From NCBI RefSeq assembly GCF_003293845.1, contig NZ_QLST01000005.1, forward strand, positions 62,001-126,000: a stretch of DNA of 64,000 nt. Reading direction: 5' to 3'. A model generated the notes under the pieces. It ran no database searches. It was not told where the DNA came from and saw nothing but the letters and a program-made list of their open reading frames with translations. The translations under genes and the position numbers were made by a program. Of this stretch, positions 50,378-59,479 are shown piece by piece (position 1 is the stretch's first letter; every line of letters begins with the position of its first letter). Source of the DNA: Flavobacterium tibetense. GTDB taxonomy: Bacteria; Bacteroidota; Bacteroidia; Flavobacteriales; Flavobacteriaceae.

Positions 50378-53300
50378 TTATCTTATTAGACTAAAATGAC
50401 CTTTATATTCTTTTCCATTTTCCCTGATTACAACAAACCAATAATCCGTTGAAGGTGAATCAATATTGTTAAATTTTCCATCCCAACCCATTGAATTTGG
50501 GTAAAATTCGAAAAGGAATTTACCGTATCGATCAAAAATTTTAACTTTTAAATTAGGTTCGTTCTCAGAAAATTTGATTTTCCAAAAATCATTATAACCA
50601 TCACCGTTTGGAGTGAAGAATTTTGGATACATCAATAAATAGATGTCTTCAGATGAAATTCCACATCCATTTTTATCTCTAACATAAACGGTATATTCTC
50701 CATTTTCTAATCCGTAAAAAGTATTGTTGTCTTGAAAATCAATTCCGTTTAAAGAATATTCATAGTTGCCAAAGCTATTAGAACCCAGTAAAACAGAAAT
50801 CGTATTTTCATTTTGAGTCCAATCAGAAGTTATGATTTCAGAAATGGTCCCAATGTTCGAGTTTATAACGGTAAAGTTTTTGGTTGATGAACATGTAGTG
50901 GTTCCATGATTTTTTGAAACGGTTACTGAGTGATTTCCTGATTGTGAAATAGTAATTGAGGAACTTACTTCATTTGTTGACCATAAATAAGTATCAAAAC
51001 CATTGCCAGCATTTATTGTTATAGTTTCACCTTCGCAAATTGGCATAATATCATTTATATTCAAAAATGGTTTACTTACTAACTGTAATTCTAATGTTAC
51101 AATTTGGAAGCAAGTGTTTGGCGATTCAATTCGAACATAAAATAGATTATTTCCAATAGATAAATTATAATTGGAACTATTTTGCACTTCATCTGAGACT
51201 AATTGGTTTTGAGCGCCGTTTAAAGAATAGTAATATTTAAAAACATTTCCAGTTGAAGATATTAGAAATGAATTGTAATTGGAAAGGTTAACTGTTTCAA
51301 TTCCATTATTTAAATCATCACAAATAGTTTCTGAATAATTGATAGCATTTAATGTATTGATTAATTGCATTGAAATAGCAAGTCTTGCCGGACTTTCACA
51401 ACCATTTATAGTTTGAGAAGCGTAGTAAGTAACTCCATTTTGTAATAGAGTAGAAGTTGGTAAAATTGTATTTCCAGTCAAACTATCATACCAAATAATA
51501 TCTGTTCCAGTAATGGCTATACTATTTAAAGTAGCATTTTCGGCACTACAAAAACTTTGATTTTGGTTTCCTGTTGGAGCAGGAGTATTTTGAATATTCA
51601 CTAAAACAGGAACTCTAGCGCTTTCACAACCGTTTATTGTTTGTGAGGCATAATACGTTACTCCATCAAGTAATAATGTATTAGTTGGTAAGACTGTTCC
51701 ATCTGTTAAAGCATTGTACCAAGTAATATTTTGTCCTGTTATAACAATATCGTTTAATGTTGCGTTTTGCTGGATGCAGAATTGTTGGGGAGATGTATAA
51801 GATGGTAATGCAACTGATGAAATCGTAACATTTTGTGTTTGAGAACTTGAATTTCCGTTTCCATCATCATAGTTCCAAGTAATGGTGTAATTTCCAGGAT
51901 TAGTATAGCTTAATGGATTTGTTGTGGTTCCGATTATAGTGCCAGAACAATTATCAATAGCGGTTGGTATTGTTGAAATTATGGTATTACAATCTCCAGT
52001 AATTAAAGGTAGATTTGAAATTGTTGGTATAGGCGCTTCAAAATCTCCAACAACAACATTTAAAGTCACAGTATTATCACAACCATTAGATGTTCCAGTT
52101 ATAGCACAAGAATACTGTCCACTGTGAATAGTATTTGCATTTAAAATAATAGGATTTTGCTCTGACGAAGTAAATCCGTTTGGACCTGTCCATGAATAAG
52201 TGGTTCCTCCATTAGCGGTAAGTTCTAGATTATTACCAATGCAAACGGGCGAATTTGATAAGGCAAAAGTAGATGATTGGCAGTCTAGAAATCTTACTAG
52301 AAATCTACCTGGTGATGAATTTGGGAATTCTTGAAACGAATTTTGTGTTGATATCCCATTTGTACTATAAGAATATCCATAAATATTGATTCCACCAATT
52401 TTATCAACATTAATTCCTTCACAATAGTCAGTACTATTTCCTCCAAAATAGGTTCCCCAAATTCTTAATCCATTTTTGTTAAATTTACTTATAAAAACAT
52501 CTGCAGTTGAGTTTAAAAATTCAGAATATGAACCAATGGTAGAAATGTTATTTGTACTCCAAGTAGATCCAGATAAATAAATTTCATTATTGTTGTTAAT
52601 AGATATATTACTTTTCCTATTCTCTAAATTTGAACCTCCATAATAGGTGCCCCAAATGATTAAACCATTTTGATTGAATTTTGCTAAATATGAATCATTA
52701 ACACCGCCTCCAAAATTTTCTTGATGTGAATTAGGAGTAGAAATAAAATTATTACTGTAGGTGTAACCAGAGATATAAATATTATCTTCAGAATCTATCT
52801 TTAAATCGTTATTAAATTCATATCCGTAGCCTCCATAATAAGTCCCCCAAATTCTATTCCCATTGGTGTCAAATTTTCCAATAAAAGAATCTTTATACCT
52901 CACACCTGTAGAAATATTATAACTTAAATTAAACTGATGTGTGCCTTGTGTAGAAATATATCCATTTCCATCAGTATCACCTGATATAAAAATATTTAAA
53001 TTGGAGTCAGTATCTACTGCTCTTACTTCATTTAGCCCATAATAAGTCCCCCATATTAAATTACCATTTGAATTAAATTTTGCAATGTAACCCTCTCCTA
53101 CGGTATTAGGATTAACCGGTTGAGTTCTTGTTTCCTTGAAACTACCAGATGTTGAAATACCTTGAATACTATATGTCACACCAACAATAATTACATTGTC
53201 GTTTTTGTCAATAGCTAAATCAAGTGGATATTCATTGCTTTCTCCTCCATAATAAGTTCCCCATATTCTAAAACCATTTAAATCAAATTTGTTAATAAAA

Positions 53301-54466
53301 CAATCATTTTTAGAAGAGCCACTTCCAGTATCTACTCCATTTCCTGGATTGTATATTTGATTATGCGTGCCTAGCGTGGCAATATTATAGTAACTTTGGG
53401 TTATTCCTCCAACAACTAAATGATTGTCATTAATATCTGAAGTCATAATATAATCATGATATTCACCCCCTAAATAAGTTCCCCATATTCTTATACCTTG
53501 AGGAGAAAACTTAAAAATAAAACCATCTGTTTGTCCCTGAATTTGATTTTGAAAAGATCCAGCTGTAGCAATATTATTAGAACTTTTTGTTTCACCAGAA
53601 AAGTAAATAAAATTTAAGTAATCTGATGTTAATGATTTACCTAATGTATTACTCCCTCCATAATAAGTTCCCCACAGCCTAATTGGTACTGGATCAATTA
53701 CAATAGTTTCATTAGAAGAATTGAAATCTCCTTCAAAACCATAAACATTCTTTTTTATTTTTTTATAATTGACTTTGATTTCACTTTTGTCATTTCCTTT
53801 TTCAGTCCAACTCATAGGAATGGTTTCTTCCATTTGACCAAATCGAAGATTCATTCTTATTTTGTTATCAATTAAGTCTGTTTTTCCACCTTCAATTTTA
53901 AGTTGAATATCAGAAATTTTTCCTCCTGGTTTTATAATAAAATTATATTCAACTACTTTTGTAGAATCACTTGGGATAAAAAAGACAGCATCAATATTAT
54001 TGTAGATATTTTTATAGGTGACTCTTTTATATTTATGAACATTTGTAATACCTTCAGGTGCATGAATGACATTATAATAGTTGTCGTAATCTGTAGATTT
54101 CTCTTCGGGAATTAGTTTTGCACTTGCATTTGCATTTAAAAAAGCAAAATCGATTCGATGAAATTTGTATTCAATTTCAAATTCAGGTTCTTGGTTAATA
54201 TTTACTAGATTGACAAAAGAATTTGTTTCTTTAATTACTTTCTTTGGATGCTTTTTGCTTTCGTAAACATCATAAGAAAAACCTTTTTCTCGTAATTGAA
54301 CATTTAAACCATTTGTGTTTAAAAGATATTTTACAGAGGTATTAGGCTTACCTTTTTGGTCAACGATTTGTCCTTTGTTTTCAATGAAACCAATCGAGTT
54401 GTCTTTAACCTGACCAAATGTTAATGTAAAGAAAAATGAAAAAAAGAGTAATGATAAAATTCTCAT
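50378..54466 (-). CDS. Large SBBP-repeat adhesin-like protein with T9SS type B domain
   Basis: A 1362-residue exported protein, started at 54466 (MRILSLLFFSFFFTLTFGQ is its signal). Residues about 25-260 are the N-terminal domain common to SBBP proteins (IGFIENKGQIVDQKGKPNT). Then come seven beta-propeller units around IWGTYYGG (about 260-750), a PKD/Ig-like part with Cys-rich SPVCIGNNLELTANGG and two similar ITGQNITWYNALTDGT/ITGTDIIWYDSLTGNT modules, and a final CHU_C type B sorting domain (FTPNGDGYNDFWKIKFSEN). It should be exported by the type IX system and act at the surface or in gliding or adhesion. Confidence 0.87.
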   Translation of the reverse strand: MRILSLLFFSFFFTLTFGQVKDNSIGFIENKGQIVDQKGKPNTSVKYLLNTNGLNVQLREKGFSYDVYESKKHPKKVIKETNSFVNLVNINQEPEFEIEYKFHRIDFAFLNANASAKLIPEEKSTDYDNYYNVIHAPEGITNVHKYKRVTYKNIYNNIDAVFFIPSDSTKVVEYNFIIKPGGKISDIQLKIEGGKTDLIDNKIRMNLRFGQMEETIPMSWTEKGNDKSEIKVNYKKIKKNVYGFEGDFNSSNETIVIDPVPIRLWGTYYGGSNTLGKSLTSDYLNFIYFSGETKSSNNIATAGSFQNQIQGQTDGFIFKFSPQGIRIWGTYLGGEYHDYIMTSDINDNHLVVGGITQSYYNIATLGTHNQIYNPGNGVDTGSGSSKNDCFINKFDLNGFRIWGTYYGGESNEYPLDLAIDKNDNVIIVGVTYSIQGISTSGSFKETRTQPVNPNTVGEGYIAKFNSNGNLIWGTYYGLNEVRAVDTDSNLNIFISGDTDGNGYISTQGTHQFNLSYNISTGVRYKDSFIGKFDTNGNRIWGTYYGGYGYEFNNDLKIDSEDNIYISGYTYSNNFISTPNSHQENFGGGVNDSYLAKFNQNGLIIWGTYYGGSNLENRKSNISINNNNEIYLSGSTWSTNNISTIGSYSEFLNSTADVFISKFNKNGLRIWGTYFGGNSTDYCEGINVDKIGGINIYGYSYSTNGISTQNSFQEFPNSSPGRFLVRFLDCQSSTFALSNSPVCIGNNLELTANGGTTYSWTGPNGFTSSEQNPIILNANTIHSGQYSCAITGTSNGCDNTVTLNVVVGDFEAPIPTISNLPLITGDCNTIISTIPTAIDNCSGTIIGTTTNPLSYTNPGNYTITWNYDDGNGNSSSQTQNVTISSVALPSYTSPQQFCIQQNATLNDIVITGQNITWYNALTDGTVLPTNTLLLDGVTYYASQTINGCESARVPVLVNIQNTPAPTGNQNQSFCSAENATLNSIAITGTDIIWYDSLTGNTILPTSTLLQNGVTYYASQTINGCESPARLAISMQLINTLNAINYSETICDDLNNGIETVNLSNYNSFLISSTGNVFKYYYSLNGAQNQLVSDEVQNSSNYNLSIGNNLFYVRIESPNTCFQIVTLELQLVSKPFLNINDIMPICEGETITINAGNGFDTYLWSTNEVSSSITISQSGNHSVTVSKNHGTTTCSSTKNFTVINSNIGTISEIITSDWTQNENTISVLLGSNSFGNYEYSLNGIDFQDNNTFYGLENGEYTVYVRDKNGCGISSEDIYLLMYPKFFTPNGDGYNDFWKIKFSENEPNLKVKIFDRYGKFLFEFYPNSMGWDGKFNNIDSPSTDYWFVVIRENGKEYKGHFSLIR

Positions 54467-54551
54467 GCAGAAAAATATTTCCACAAAAATAATAATTTAA
54501 AAGACATTGTATTCAAATTATTACAAATTAGCTTGAAATGATTTTTAATTT

Positions 54552-54559
54552 TACTTTTG
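54552..54559 (+). promoter_or_regulatory. -7 box for the radical SAM gene
   Basis: TACTTTTG lies 16 bases before the TTG start at 54576, with a TTG 16 bases upstream (54533-54535), closer than the usual 19. Confidence 0.4.
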
Positions 54560-54575
54560 CAAAAACAAATCAACC

Positions 54576-56783
54576 TTGAAAGATATTCTCTTAATCACAC
54601 CACCTTTTACCCAACTGAATACACCGTATCCAGCAACGGCTTATTTGAAAGGTTTTTTGAATACCAAAAATATTTCGGCATTCCAAATGGATTTAGGTAT
54701 CGAAGTGATTTTAGAACTATTTTCCAAAAAAGGTTTAGCCGAGATTTTCTGTCACATCGAGCGAAGTCGAGATGCTTCACCCATCACCCATCACCTATCA
54801 CCAAATACCCAAAGAATTTATTCCCTCAAAGACGATTACATCAAAACCATTGATTCCACAATCGCTTTTCTTCAAGGGAAAAATCCATCTTTAGCACGTC
54901 AAATTTGCTCTGGAAATTTTTTGCCCGAAGCTTCTCGTTTTGAACAATTAGATGATATGGAGTTTGCTTTTGGTTCGATGGGAATGCAAGACAAAGCCAA
55001 ACATTTAGCCACTTTATACTTGGAAGATTTATCTGATTTTATTGTAGAGTGTGTCGATGAAAATTTCGGATTTAGTCGCTATGCGGAACGTTTGGGAAGA
55101 AGTGCGAATTCGTTTGATGAATTATACCAAAATTTACAAAACGAATTGACTTTTATAGACAAAATCACAATCAAAATTCTGAAACAGAGAATTGAAGAAA
55201 TACAACCAAAGCTAGTTTTAATTTCTGTTCCATTTCCAGGTAATTTATATAGCGCTTTCCGTTGTGCCCAATTTTTAAAAGCTAATTTTCCGAATATAAA
55301 AACAGCAATGGGCGGCGGTTTCCCAAATACCGAACTCAGAGAATTAAAAGATAATAGAGTTTTTGAATTCTTCGATTATATCACTTTAGATGATGGAGAA
55401 TTACCTGTTGAATTAGTTTACGATTTTGTCACATCGAGCGAAGTCGAGATGCCTTTAAAAAGGACATTTCTTCTAGAAAACAACCAAGTCATTTACAAAA
55501 ACAACTCCACTCGCCACGATTACAAACAAAGTGAAGTAGGAACTCCAGATTACTCGGATTTACTATTAGATAAATACATTTCTGTAATCGAAGTAGCCAA
55601 TCCCATGCATAGTTTATGGAGCGATGGTCGTTGGAACAAACTCACCATGGCACACGGTTGTTATTGGGGAAAATGTACGTTTTGTGATATTTCTTTAGAT
55701 TACATTAAAATATATGAACCCATTGCTGCCAAAATTTTGGTCGATCGAATGGAAGAACTAATCGCTCAAACAGGCGAAAACGGTTTCCATTTTGTAGATG
55801 AAGCTGCGCCACCAGCTTTAATGCGTGAAGTAGCTTTGGAAATTATCAAACGAAAATTAGTAGTTACTTGGTGGACCAATATTCGTTTTGAGAAAAGTTT
55901 TACGGCTGATTTGTGTTTATTGCTAAAAGAATCGGGTTGTATTGCAGTTTCTGGTGGATTAGAAGTGGCTTCGGACCGACTTTTAGAACTTATAAAAAAA
56001 GGAGTAACCGTTGAGCAAGTAGCACAAGTAACCCGAAATTTTACCGAATCTGGAATTATGGTTCACGCGTATTTGATGTACGGTTATCCAACTCAAACCA
56101 TTCAAGAAACGGTTGATAGTTTGGAAATGGTGCGTCAATTGTTTGAATTGGGTGTTTTACAAAGTGGTTTTTGGCACCAATTTGCCATGACCGCGCATTC
56201 TCCTGTTGGAATGTTTCCTGAAGAATTTGGCGTAATTCCAGAACAAAATGAAATTACGTTTGCCAATAACGACATCAATTTCACAGACAAAACCGGAATT
56301 AACCACGATAAGTTCAGTTACGGATTGAAAAAATCGCTGTTCAATTATATGCACGGCATCTGTTTCGATTACGATTTACAAGATTGGTTCGATTTTAAAA
56401 TTCCAAAAACTAAAATTCCTTCGGATTACATCTATAATTGCCTTCAAAAAGAACAAAATTTCAATACAAAACCTAATGCGAAAATCGTTTGGTTAGGAGG
56501 AAAGCCACAAACAGAAATTTTTACCAAATCCAAAAAAGGAAATTCATGGGAAATGATGAAAGTAACGTTTCACAGCAAAACTCAAAACTTTGATATTACA
56601 GTCAATGCGAATGAAGGTAAATGGTTGGTTGAAATGTTAGAAAAAGTTTCGGTTTATTCCAATAGTAAAGTGATTTTCTCCCAATTAAAAGCTGATTTTG
56701 AACAAGAATTAGAAGATTTTGAGTTGTTTTGGTATTCCAAACCAATGCAAACGCTAAGAAGTAGTATGTTGTTGGTATTGTAA
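54576..56783 (+). CDS. B12-binding-type radical SAM protein
   Basis: A 735-residue protein starting at TTG 54576 (LKDILLITPPF; no ATG fits). The N-terminal half has a cobalamin-domain-like beginning (LLITPPFTQLNTPYPATAYL) and FPNIKTAMGGGFPNTELREL. The radical SAM core contains HGCYWGKCTFCDISLDYI; the cysteines are spaced CX4CX2C rather than CX3CX2C. Such enzymes do demanding radical methylations or rearrangements. Two pieces of the sequence, about residues 58-80 (HIERSRDASPITHH) and 285-293 (TSSEVEMP), are translated from a dispersed palindromic repeat. Confidence 0.85.
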   Translation: MKDILLITPPFTQLNTPYPATAYLKGFLNTKNISAFQMDLGIEVILELFSKKGLAEIFCHIERSRDASPITHHLSPNTQRIYSLKDDYIKTIDSTIAFLQGKNPSLARQICSGNFLPEASRFEQLDDMEFAFGSMGMQDKAKHLATLYLEDLSDFIVECVDENFGFSRYAERLGRSANSFDELYQNLQNELTFIDKITIKILKQRIEEIQPKLVLISVPFPGNLYSAFRCAQFLKANFPNIKTAMGGGFPNTELRELKDNRVFEFFDYITLDDGELPVELVYDFVTSSEVEMPLKRTFLLENNQVIYKNNSTRHDYKQSEVGTPDYSDLLLDKYISVIEVANPMHSLWSDGRWNKLTMAHGCYWGKCTFCDISLDYIKIYEPIAAKILVDRMEELIAQTGENGFHFVDEAAPPALMREVALEIIKRKLVVTWWTNIRFEKSFTADLCLLLKESGCIAVSGGLEVASDRLLELIKKGVTVEQVAQVTRNFTESGIMVHAYLMYGYPTQTIQETVDSLEMVRQLFELGVLQSGFWHQFAMTAHSPVGMFPEEFGVIPEQNEITFANNDINFTDKTGINHDKFSYGLKKSLFNYMHGICFDYDLQDWFDFKIPKTKIPSDYIYNCLQKEQNFNTKPNAKIVWLGGKPQTEIFTKSKKGNSWEMMKVTFHSKTQNFDITVNANEGKWLVEMLEKVSVYSNSKVIFSQLKADFEQELEDFELFWYSKPMQTLRSSMLLVL
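54750..54811. repeat. REP-like palindrome and word repeat inside the radical SAM gene
   Basis: GTCACATCGAGCGAAGTCGA (54750-54769, unit to 54774) is followed by CACCCATCACCCATCACC and TATCACCAAATACC (54777-54811). Both are translated. The 25-base unit recurs identically at 55428-55452 in another reading frame. Confidence 0.8.
55428..55452. repeat. Second identical palindrome copy in the radical SAM gene
   Basis: The same 25 bases as 54750-54774, in a different frame, translated as TSSEVEMP. The core is shared with 31103-31127. Confidence 0.8.
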
Positions 56784-57277
56784 TTTTATTTTATAATTAT
56801 CAAAATTATCAACATAATCAAATAGAATTTTAAAAAACTTAAATGATTTAATTTGTTTAGTTTTTTGGAATTTGGAATTTCAGATATTGGAATTTTATTT
56901 TCAGGAACACAGATTAGAGAAATTCTATAAATTGTTAAAATCTTTTATGAACTTTTCAACGTAATAAAATTAAACTTTGAAAACACTTCTATGACTTATA
57001 TGTTTAAATTTTTTGGAACGCCGATAAAACGGATTTAACGGATTTGCACTGATTTTATTTTTTTGTCCGCTAAAGCGGAAGCAGATTGAAACAGATTTTT
57101 AACGTTGGAATTTGGAATTTTAATTATTGAAATTTGATTTTTGTGTTTGAACTTGAACTTGAATTTGTCCTTGACCTTGTTCTTAATTTTCCCAGCTAAC
57201 TATATTTATTTTCCAAATTTATCTAGATTTTACTCTTTTAAAACAGTTCCTTTTTGTAAATTTACGGACTTAAAAAA
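56784..57277. repeat. Gene-free, repeat-filled spacer
   Basis: About 490 bases contain TTTGGAATTTGGAATTTCAG (56871-56890), GGAACGCCGATAAAACGG with GGATTTAACGGATTTGC (57014-57046), the short hairpin CCGCTAAAGCGG (57066-57077), TTGGAATTTGGAATTTTAAT (57105-57124) and GAACTTGAACTTGAATTTG with TCCTTGACCTTGTTCTT (57148-57184). These words are shared with other spacers. I see no ORF of substance or RNA gene. Confidence 0.6.
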
Positions 57278-57769
57278 ATGAATATGAATGTAAATTACAA
57301 GCTTTTAGTTGCCAATGGACCCACGTTTGAAGTTTCAACTCAAGACCTTCAAAATTTTGATGCCATGCCAGTAGCGGAAACGCAATTTCATGTACTCAAA
57401 GACAACAAACCCTACAAAGCTGAAATTATTTCGGCCGATTTTATTTCCAAAAAATATACCGTTAAAGTAAACAATAACACCTACGAAGTGGCGATTTCTG
57501 ATGCTCTAGATGAATTAATCAAAAGCATGGGAATTGAACGCGGTAGAACAAAAGTGGTAAATGCCATCAAAGCACCAATGCCAGGTTTAATTCTAGAAAT
57601 CAACGTTTCAGTTGGACAAGAAGTAAAAGAAAACGATCCTTTATTAATTTTAGAAGCCATGAAAATGGAAAATTCGTTCCTTTCACCTCGAGACGGAATC
57701 ATCAAATCTATCGCAGTCGAAAAAGGAAATGCAGTAGACAAAGGACAATTGTTAATTGAATTCGAATAA
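57278..57769 (+). CDS. Biotin carboxyl carrier subunit of acyl-CoA carboxylase
   Basis: A 163-residue protein whose C-terminal 75 residues are a biotinyl domain with the biotinylation site EAMKMEN and KAPMPGLILEINVSVGQEVK. The N-terminal 80 residues (YKLLVANGPTFEVSTQDLQN) form a small beta domain seen in carrier subunits of Bacteroidota propionyl/acetyl-CoA carboxylases. Biotin shuttles CO2 between the carboxylase (57916) and transferase (59480) encoded next. The gap of 146 bases to the next gene is filled with word repeat. Confidence 0.92.
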   Translation: MNMNVNYKLLVANGPTFEVSTQDLQNFDAMPVAETQFHVLKDNKPYKAEIISADFISKKYTVKVNNNTYEVAISDALDELIKSMGIERGRTKVVNAIKAPMPGLILEINVSVGQEVKENDPLLILEAMKMENSFLSPRDGIIKSIAVEKGNAVDKGQLLIEFE

Positions 57770-57774
57770 ATAGT

Positions 57775-57912
57775 TTAGTTTCAGGTTTAAAGTTTAAAGT
57801 TTAAAGTTTAAAGTTTAAAGTTTAAAGTTGTGGGTTACATTATATGTAAATATAAATTTAAACTTGTGCACAAACTTCTTCAACCTGAAACCTCAAACTT
57901 GAAACAAAAATC
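57775..57912. repeat. Word repeat pair with inverted arms
   Basis: TTTCAGGTTTAAAGTTTAAA and four more AAAGTTT units (57779-57828) are followed, after about 40 bases, by CAACCTGAAACCTCAAACTT and GAAAC (57881-57905). Read backwards the second block is the same GTTTCAAGTTTGAGGTTTCAGG-like word set. Confidence 0.75.
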
Positions 57913-57915
57913 AAG

Positions 57916-59364
57916 ATGAAAGAAATTAAAAAAATATTAGTTGCCAATCGTGGGGAAATTGCCATCAGAGTAATGAAAACTGCGAAAAAAATGGGAATCA
58001 GAACGGTTGCGGTGTATTCTTCAGCCGATAGAAATGCGTTGCATGTTAAATATGCGGATGAAGCCGTTTTAATTGGTGAAGCAGCTTCGAATCAATCGTA
58101 TTTACGTGGTGATAAAATCATCGAAGTTTGTAAAGAATTGGGAGTTGATGCCGTTCATCCAGGATACGGATTTTTAAGTGAAAATTCCACTTTCGCAGAA
58201 GCTTGTGAAAAAAACAACATCATTTTTATCGGACCAAAATCGAAAGCGATTGAAATGATGGGAAGTAAATTGGCAGCAAAAGATGCTGTTAAAGCTTACG
58301 GAATTCCAATGGTTCCTGGAACAGAAGATGCAATCACCGATATCGAAGCAGCAAAGAAAATTGCAACAGAAATTGGTTTTCCAATTTTAATTAAAGCGTC
58401 TGCTGGTGGTGGTGGAAAAGGAATGCGAGTAGTTGAGAAAGCAGAAGATTTCATTTCACAAATGGATAGAGCGATTTCGGAAGCAACTAATGCCTTTGGA
58501 GACGGTTCGGTTTTCATTGAAAAATATGTGACCAAACCACGTCATATCGAAATTCAAGTAATGGCAGATAGTCATGGAAATATTGTCTATGTTTTTGAAA
58601 GAGAATGTAGTATTCAACGTCGTCATCAGAAAGTAGTTGAGGAAGCGCCATCAGCAGTTTTGACCCCAGAAAAGCGCAAGGAAATGGGTGAAGCGGCTAT
58701 CAAAGTAGCAAAAGCTTGTGACTATTTAGGTGCTGGAACTGTAGAATTTTTGATTGACGAACATCACAATTTTTATTTCTTGGAAATGAATACGCGTTTG
58801 CAAGTAGAACATCCAGTTTCGGAATTAATTTCTGGATTAGATTTGGTAGAATTGCAAATTCGTGTGGCTCGTGGCGAAGTGTTACCAATCAAACAAGAAG
58901 ACTTACAAATCAAAGGACACGCCATGGAACTTCGTGTATATGCTGAAGATCCAATGAATGATTTCTTGCCTAATGTTGGTAATTTAATTAAATACCAATT
59001 ACCTGTTGGTGAAGGTATTCGAGTAGATAACGGCATCGAAGAAGGAATGGATGTGCCAATTTACTACGATCCAATGCTTTCCAAATTAATCACGTATGGT
59101 GAAACGCGTGAAGAAGCCATCGAATTGATGATCAAAGCTATTGATAATTATTTGGTTGAAGGTGTGCAAACAACATTGCCTTTCGGAAAATTTGTAATGG
59201 AGCATGAAGCATTCCGTTCAGGAGATTTTGATACTGGTTTCGTGAAAGCCTATTACGATGCTGAAAAACTAAAATCAAAATTAGATACCGAAGCCGAAAT
59301 AGCAGCAATGCTAGCGTTTCAACAATACGTAGAAGATCAAAAAGTGTTACGATTACCAAATTAA
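57916..59364 (+). CDS. Biotin carboxylase subunit of acyl-CoA carboxylase
   Basis: A 482-residue ATP-grasp enzyme that carboxylates biotin on the carrier protein. It starts MKEIKKILVANRGEIAIRVM and has the ATP-grasp glycine loop KASAGGGGKGMRVVEKA, the catalytic ECSIQRRHQKVVEEAPS, FLEMNTRLQVEHPVSELI and a C-terminal VEGVQTTLPFGKFVM region. It has the length of a free AccC/PccA-type subunit. It is encoded between the biotin carrier and the carboxyltransferase, so the three form one enzyme. Confidence 0.95.
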   Translation: MKEIKKILVANRGEIAIRVMKTAKKMGIRTVAVYSSADRNALHVKYADEAVLIGEAASNQSYLRGDKIIEVCKELGVDAVHPGYGFLSENSTFAEACEKNNIIFIGPKSKAIEMMGSKLAAKDAVKAYGIPMVPGTEDAITDIEAAKKIATEIGFPILIKASAGGGGKGMRVVEKAEDFISQMDRAISEATNAFGDGSVFIEKYVTKPRHIEIQVMADSHGNIVYVFERECSIQRRHQKVVEEAPSAVLTPEKRKEMGEAAIKVAKACDYLGAGTVEFLIDEHHNFYFLEMNTRLQVEHPVSELISGLDLVELQIRVARGEVLPIKQEDLQIKGHAMELRVYAEDPMNDFLPNVGNLIKYQLPVGEGIRVDNGIEEGMDVPIYYDPMLSKLITYGETREEAIELMIKAIDNYLVEGVQTTLPFGKFVMEHEAFRSGDFDTGFVKAYYDAEKLKSKLDTEAEIAAMLAFQQYVEDQKVLRLPN

Positions 59365-59369
59365 GAGTC

Positions 59370-59478
59370 TCAAAATATAGCCACAAAGTCACTAAGACTC
59401 GAAGTTTTAGTTTTTACTATAACTTTATAGATTAATAAAATTTTGTGTCTTTGCGCCTTAGTGGCAAAAAATATATAA
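59370..59478. repeat. CACAAAG-type spacer with inverted end
   Basis: AGCCACAAAGTCACTAAGAC (59380-59399) is matched by TTTTGTGTCTTTGCGCCTTA with GTGGC (59440-59465), which is the reverse of the same words. Confidence 0.7.
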
Positions 59479-59479
59479 T

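Noticed and set aside
54557..54853. Plus-strand ORF overlapping the start of the radical SAM gene
   Set aside because: Another frame of the same gene. The radical SAM frame has clear domains; this one reads the repeats as Arg/His-rich sequence.
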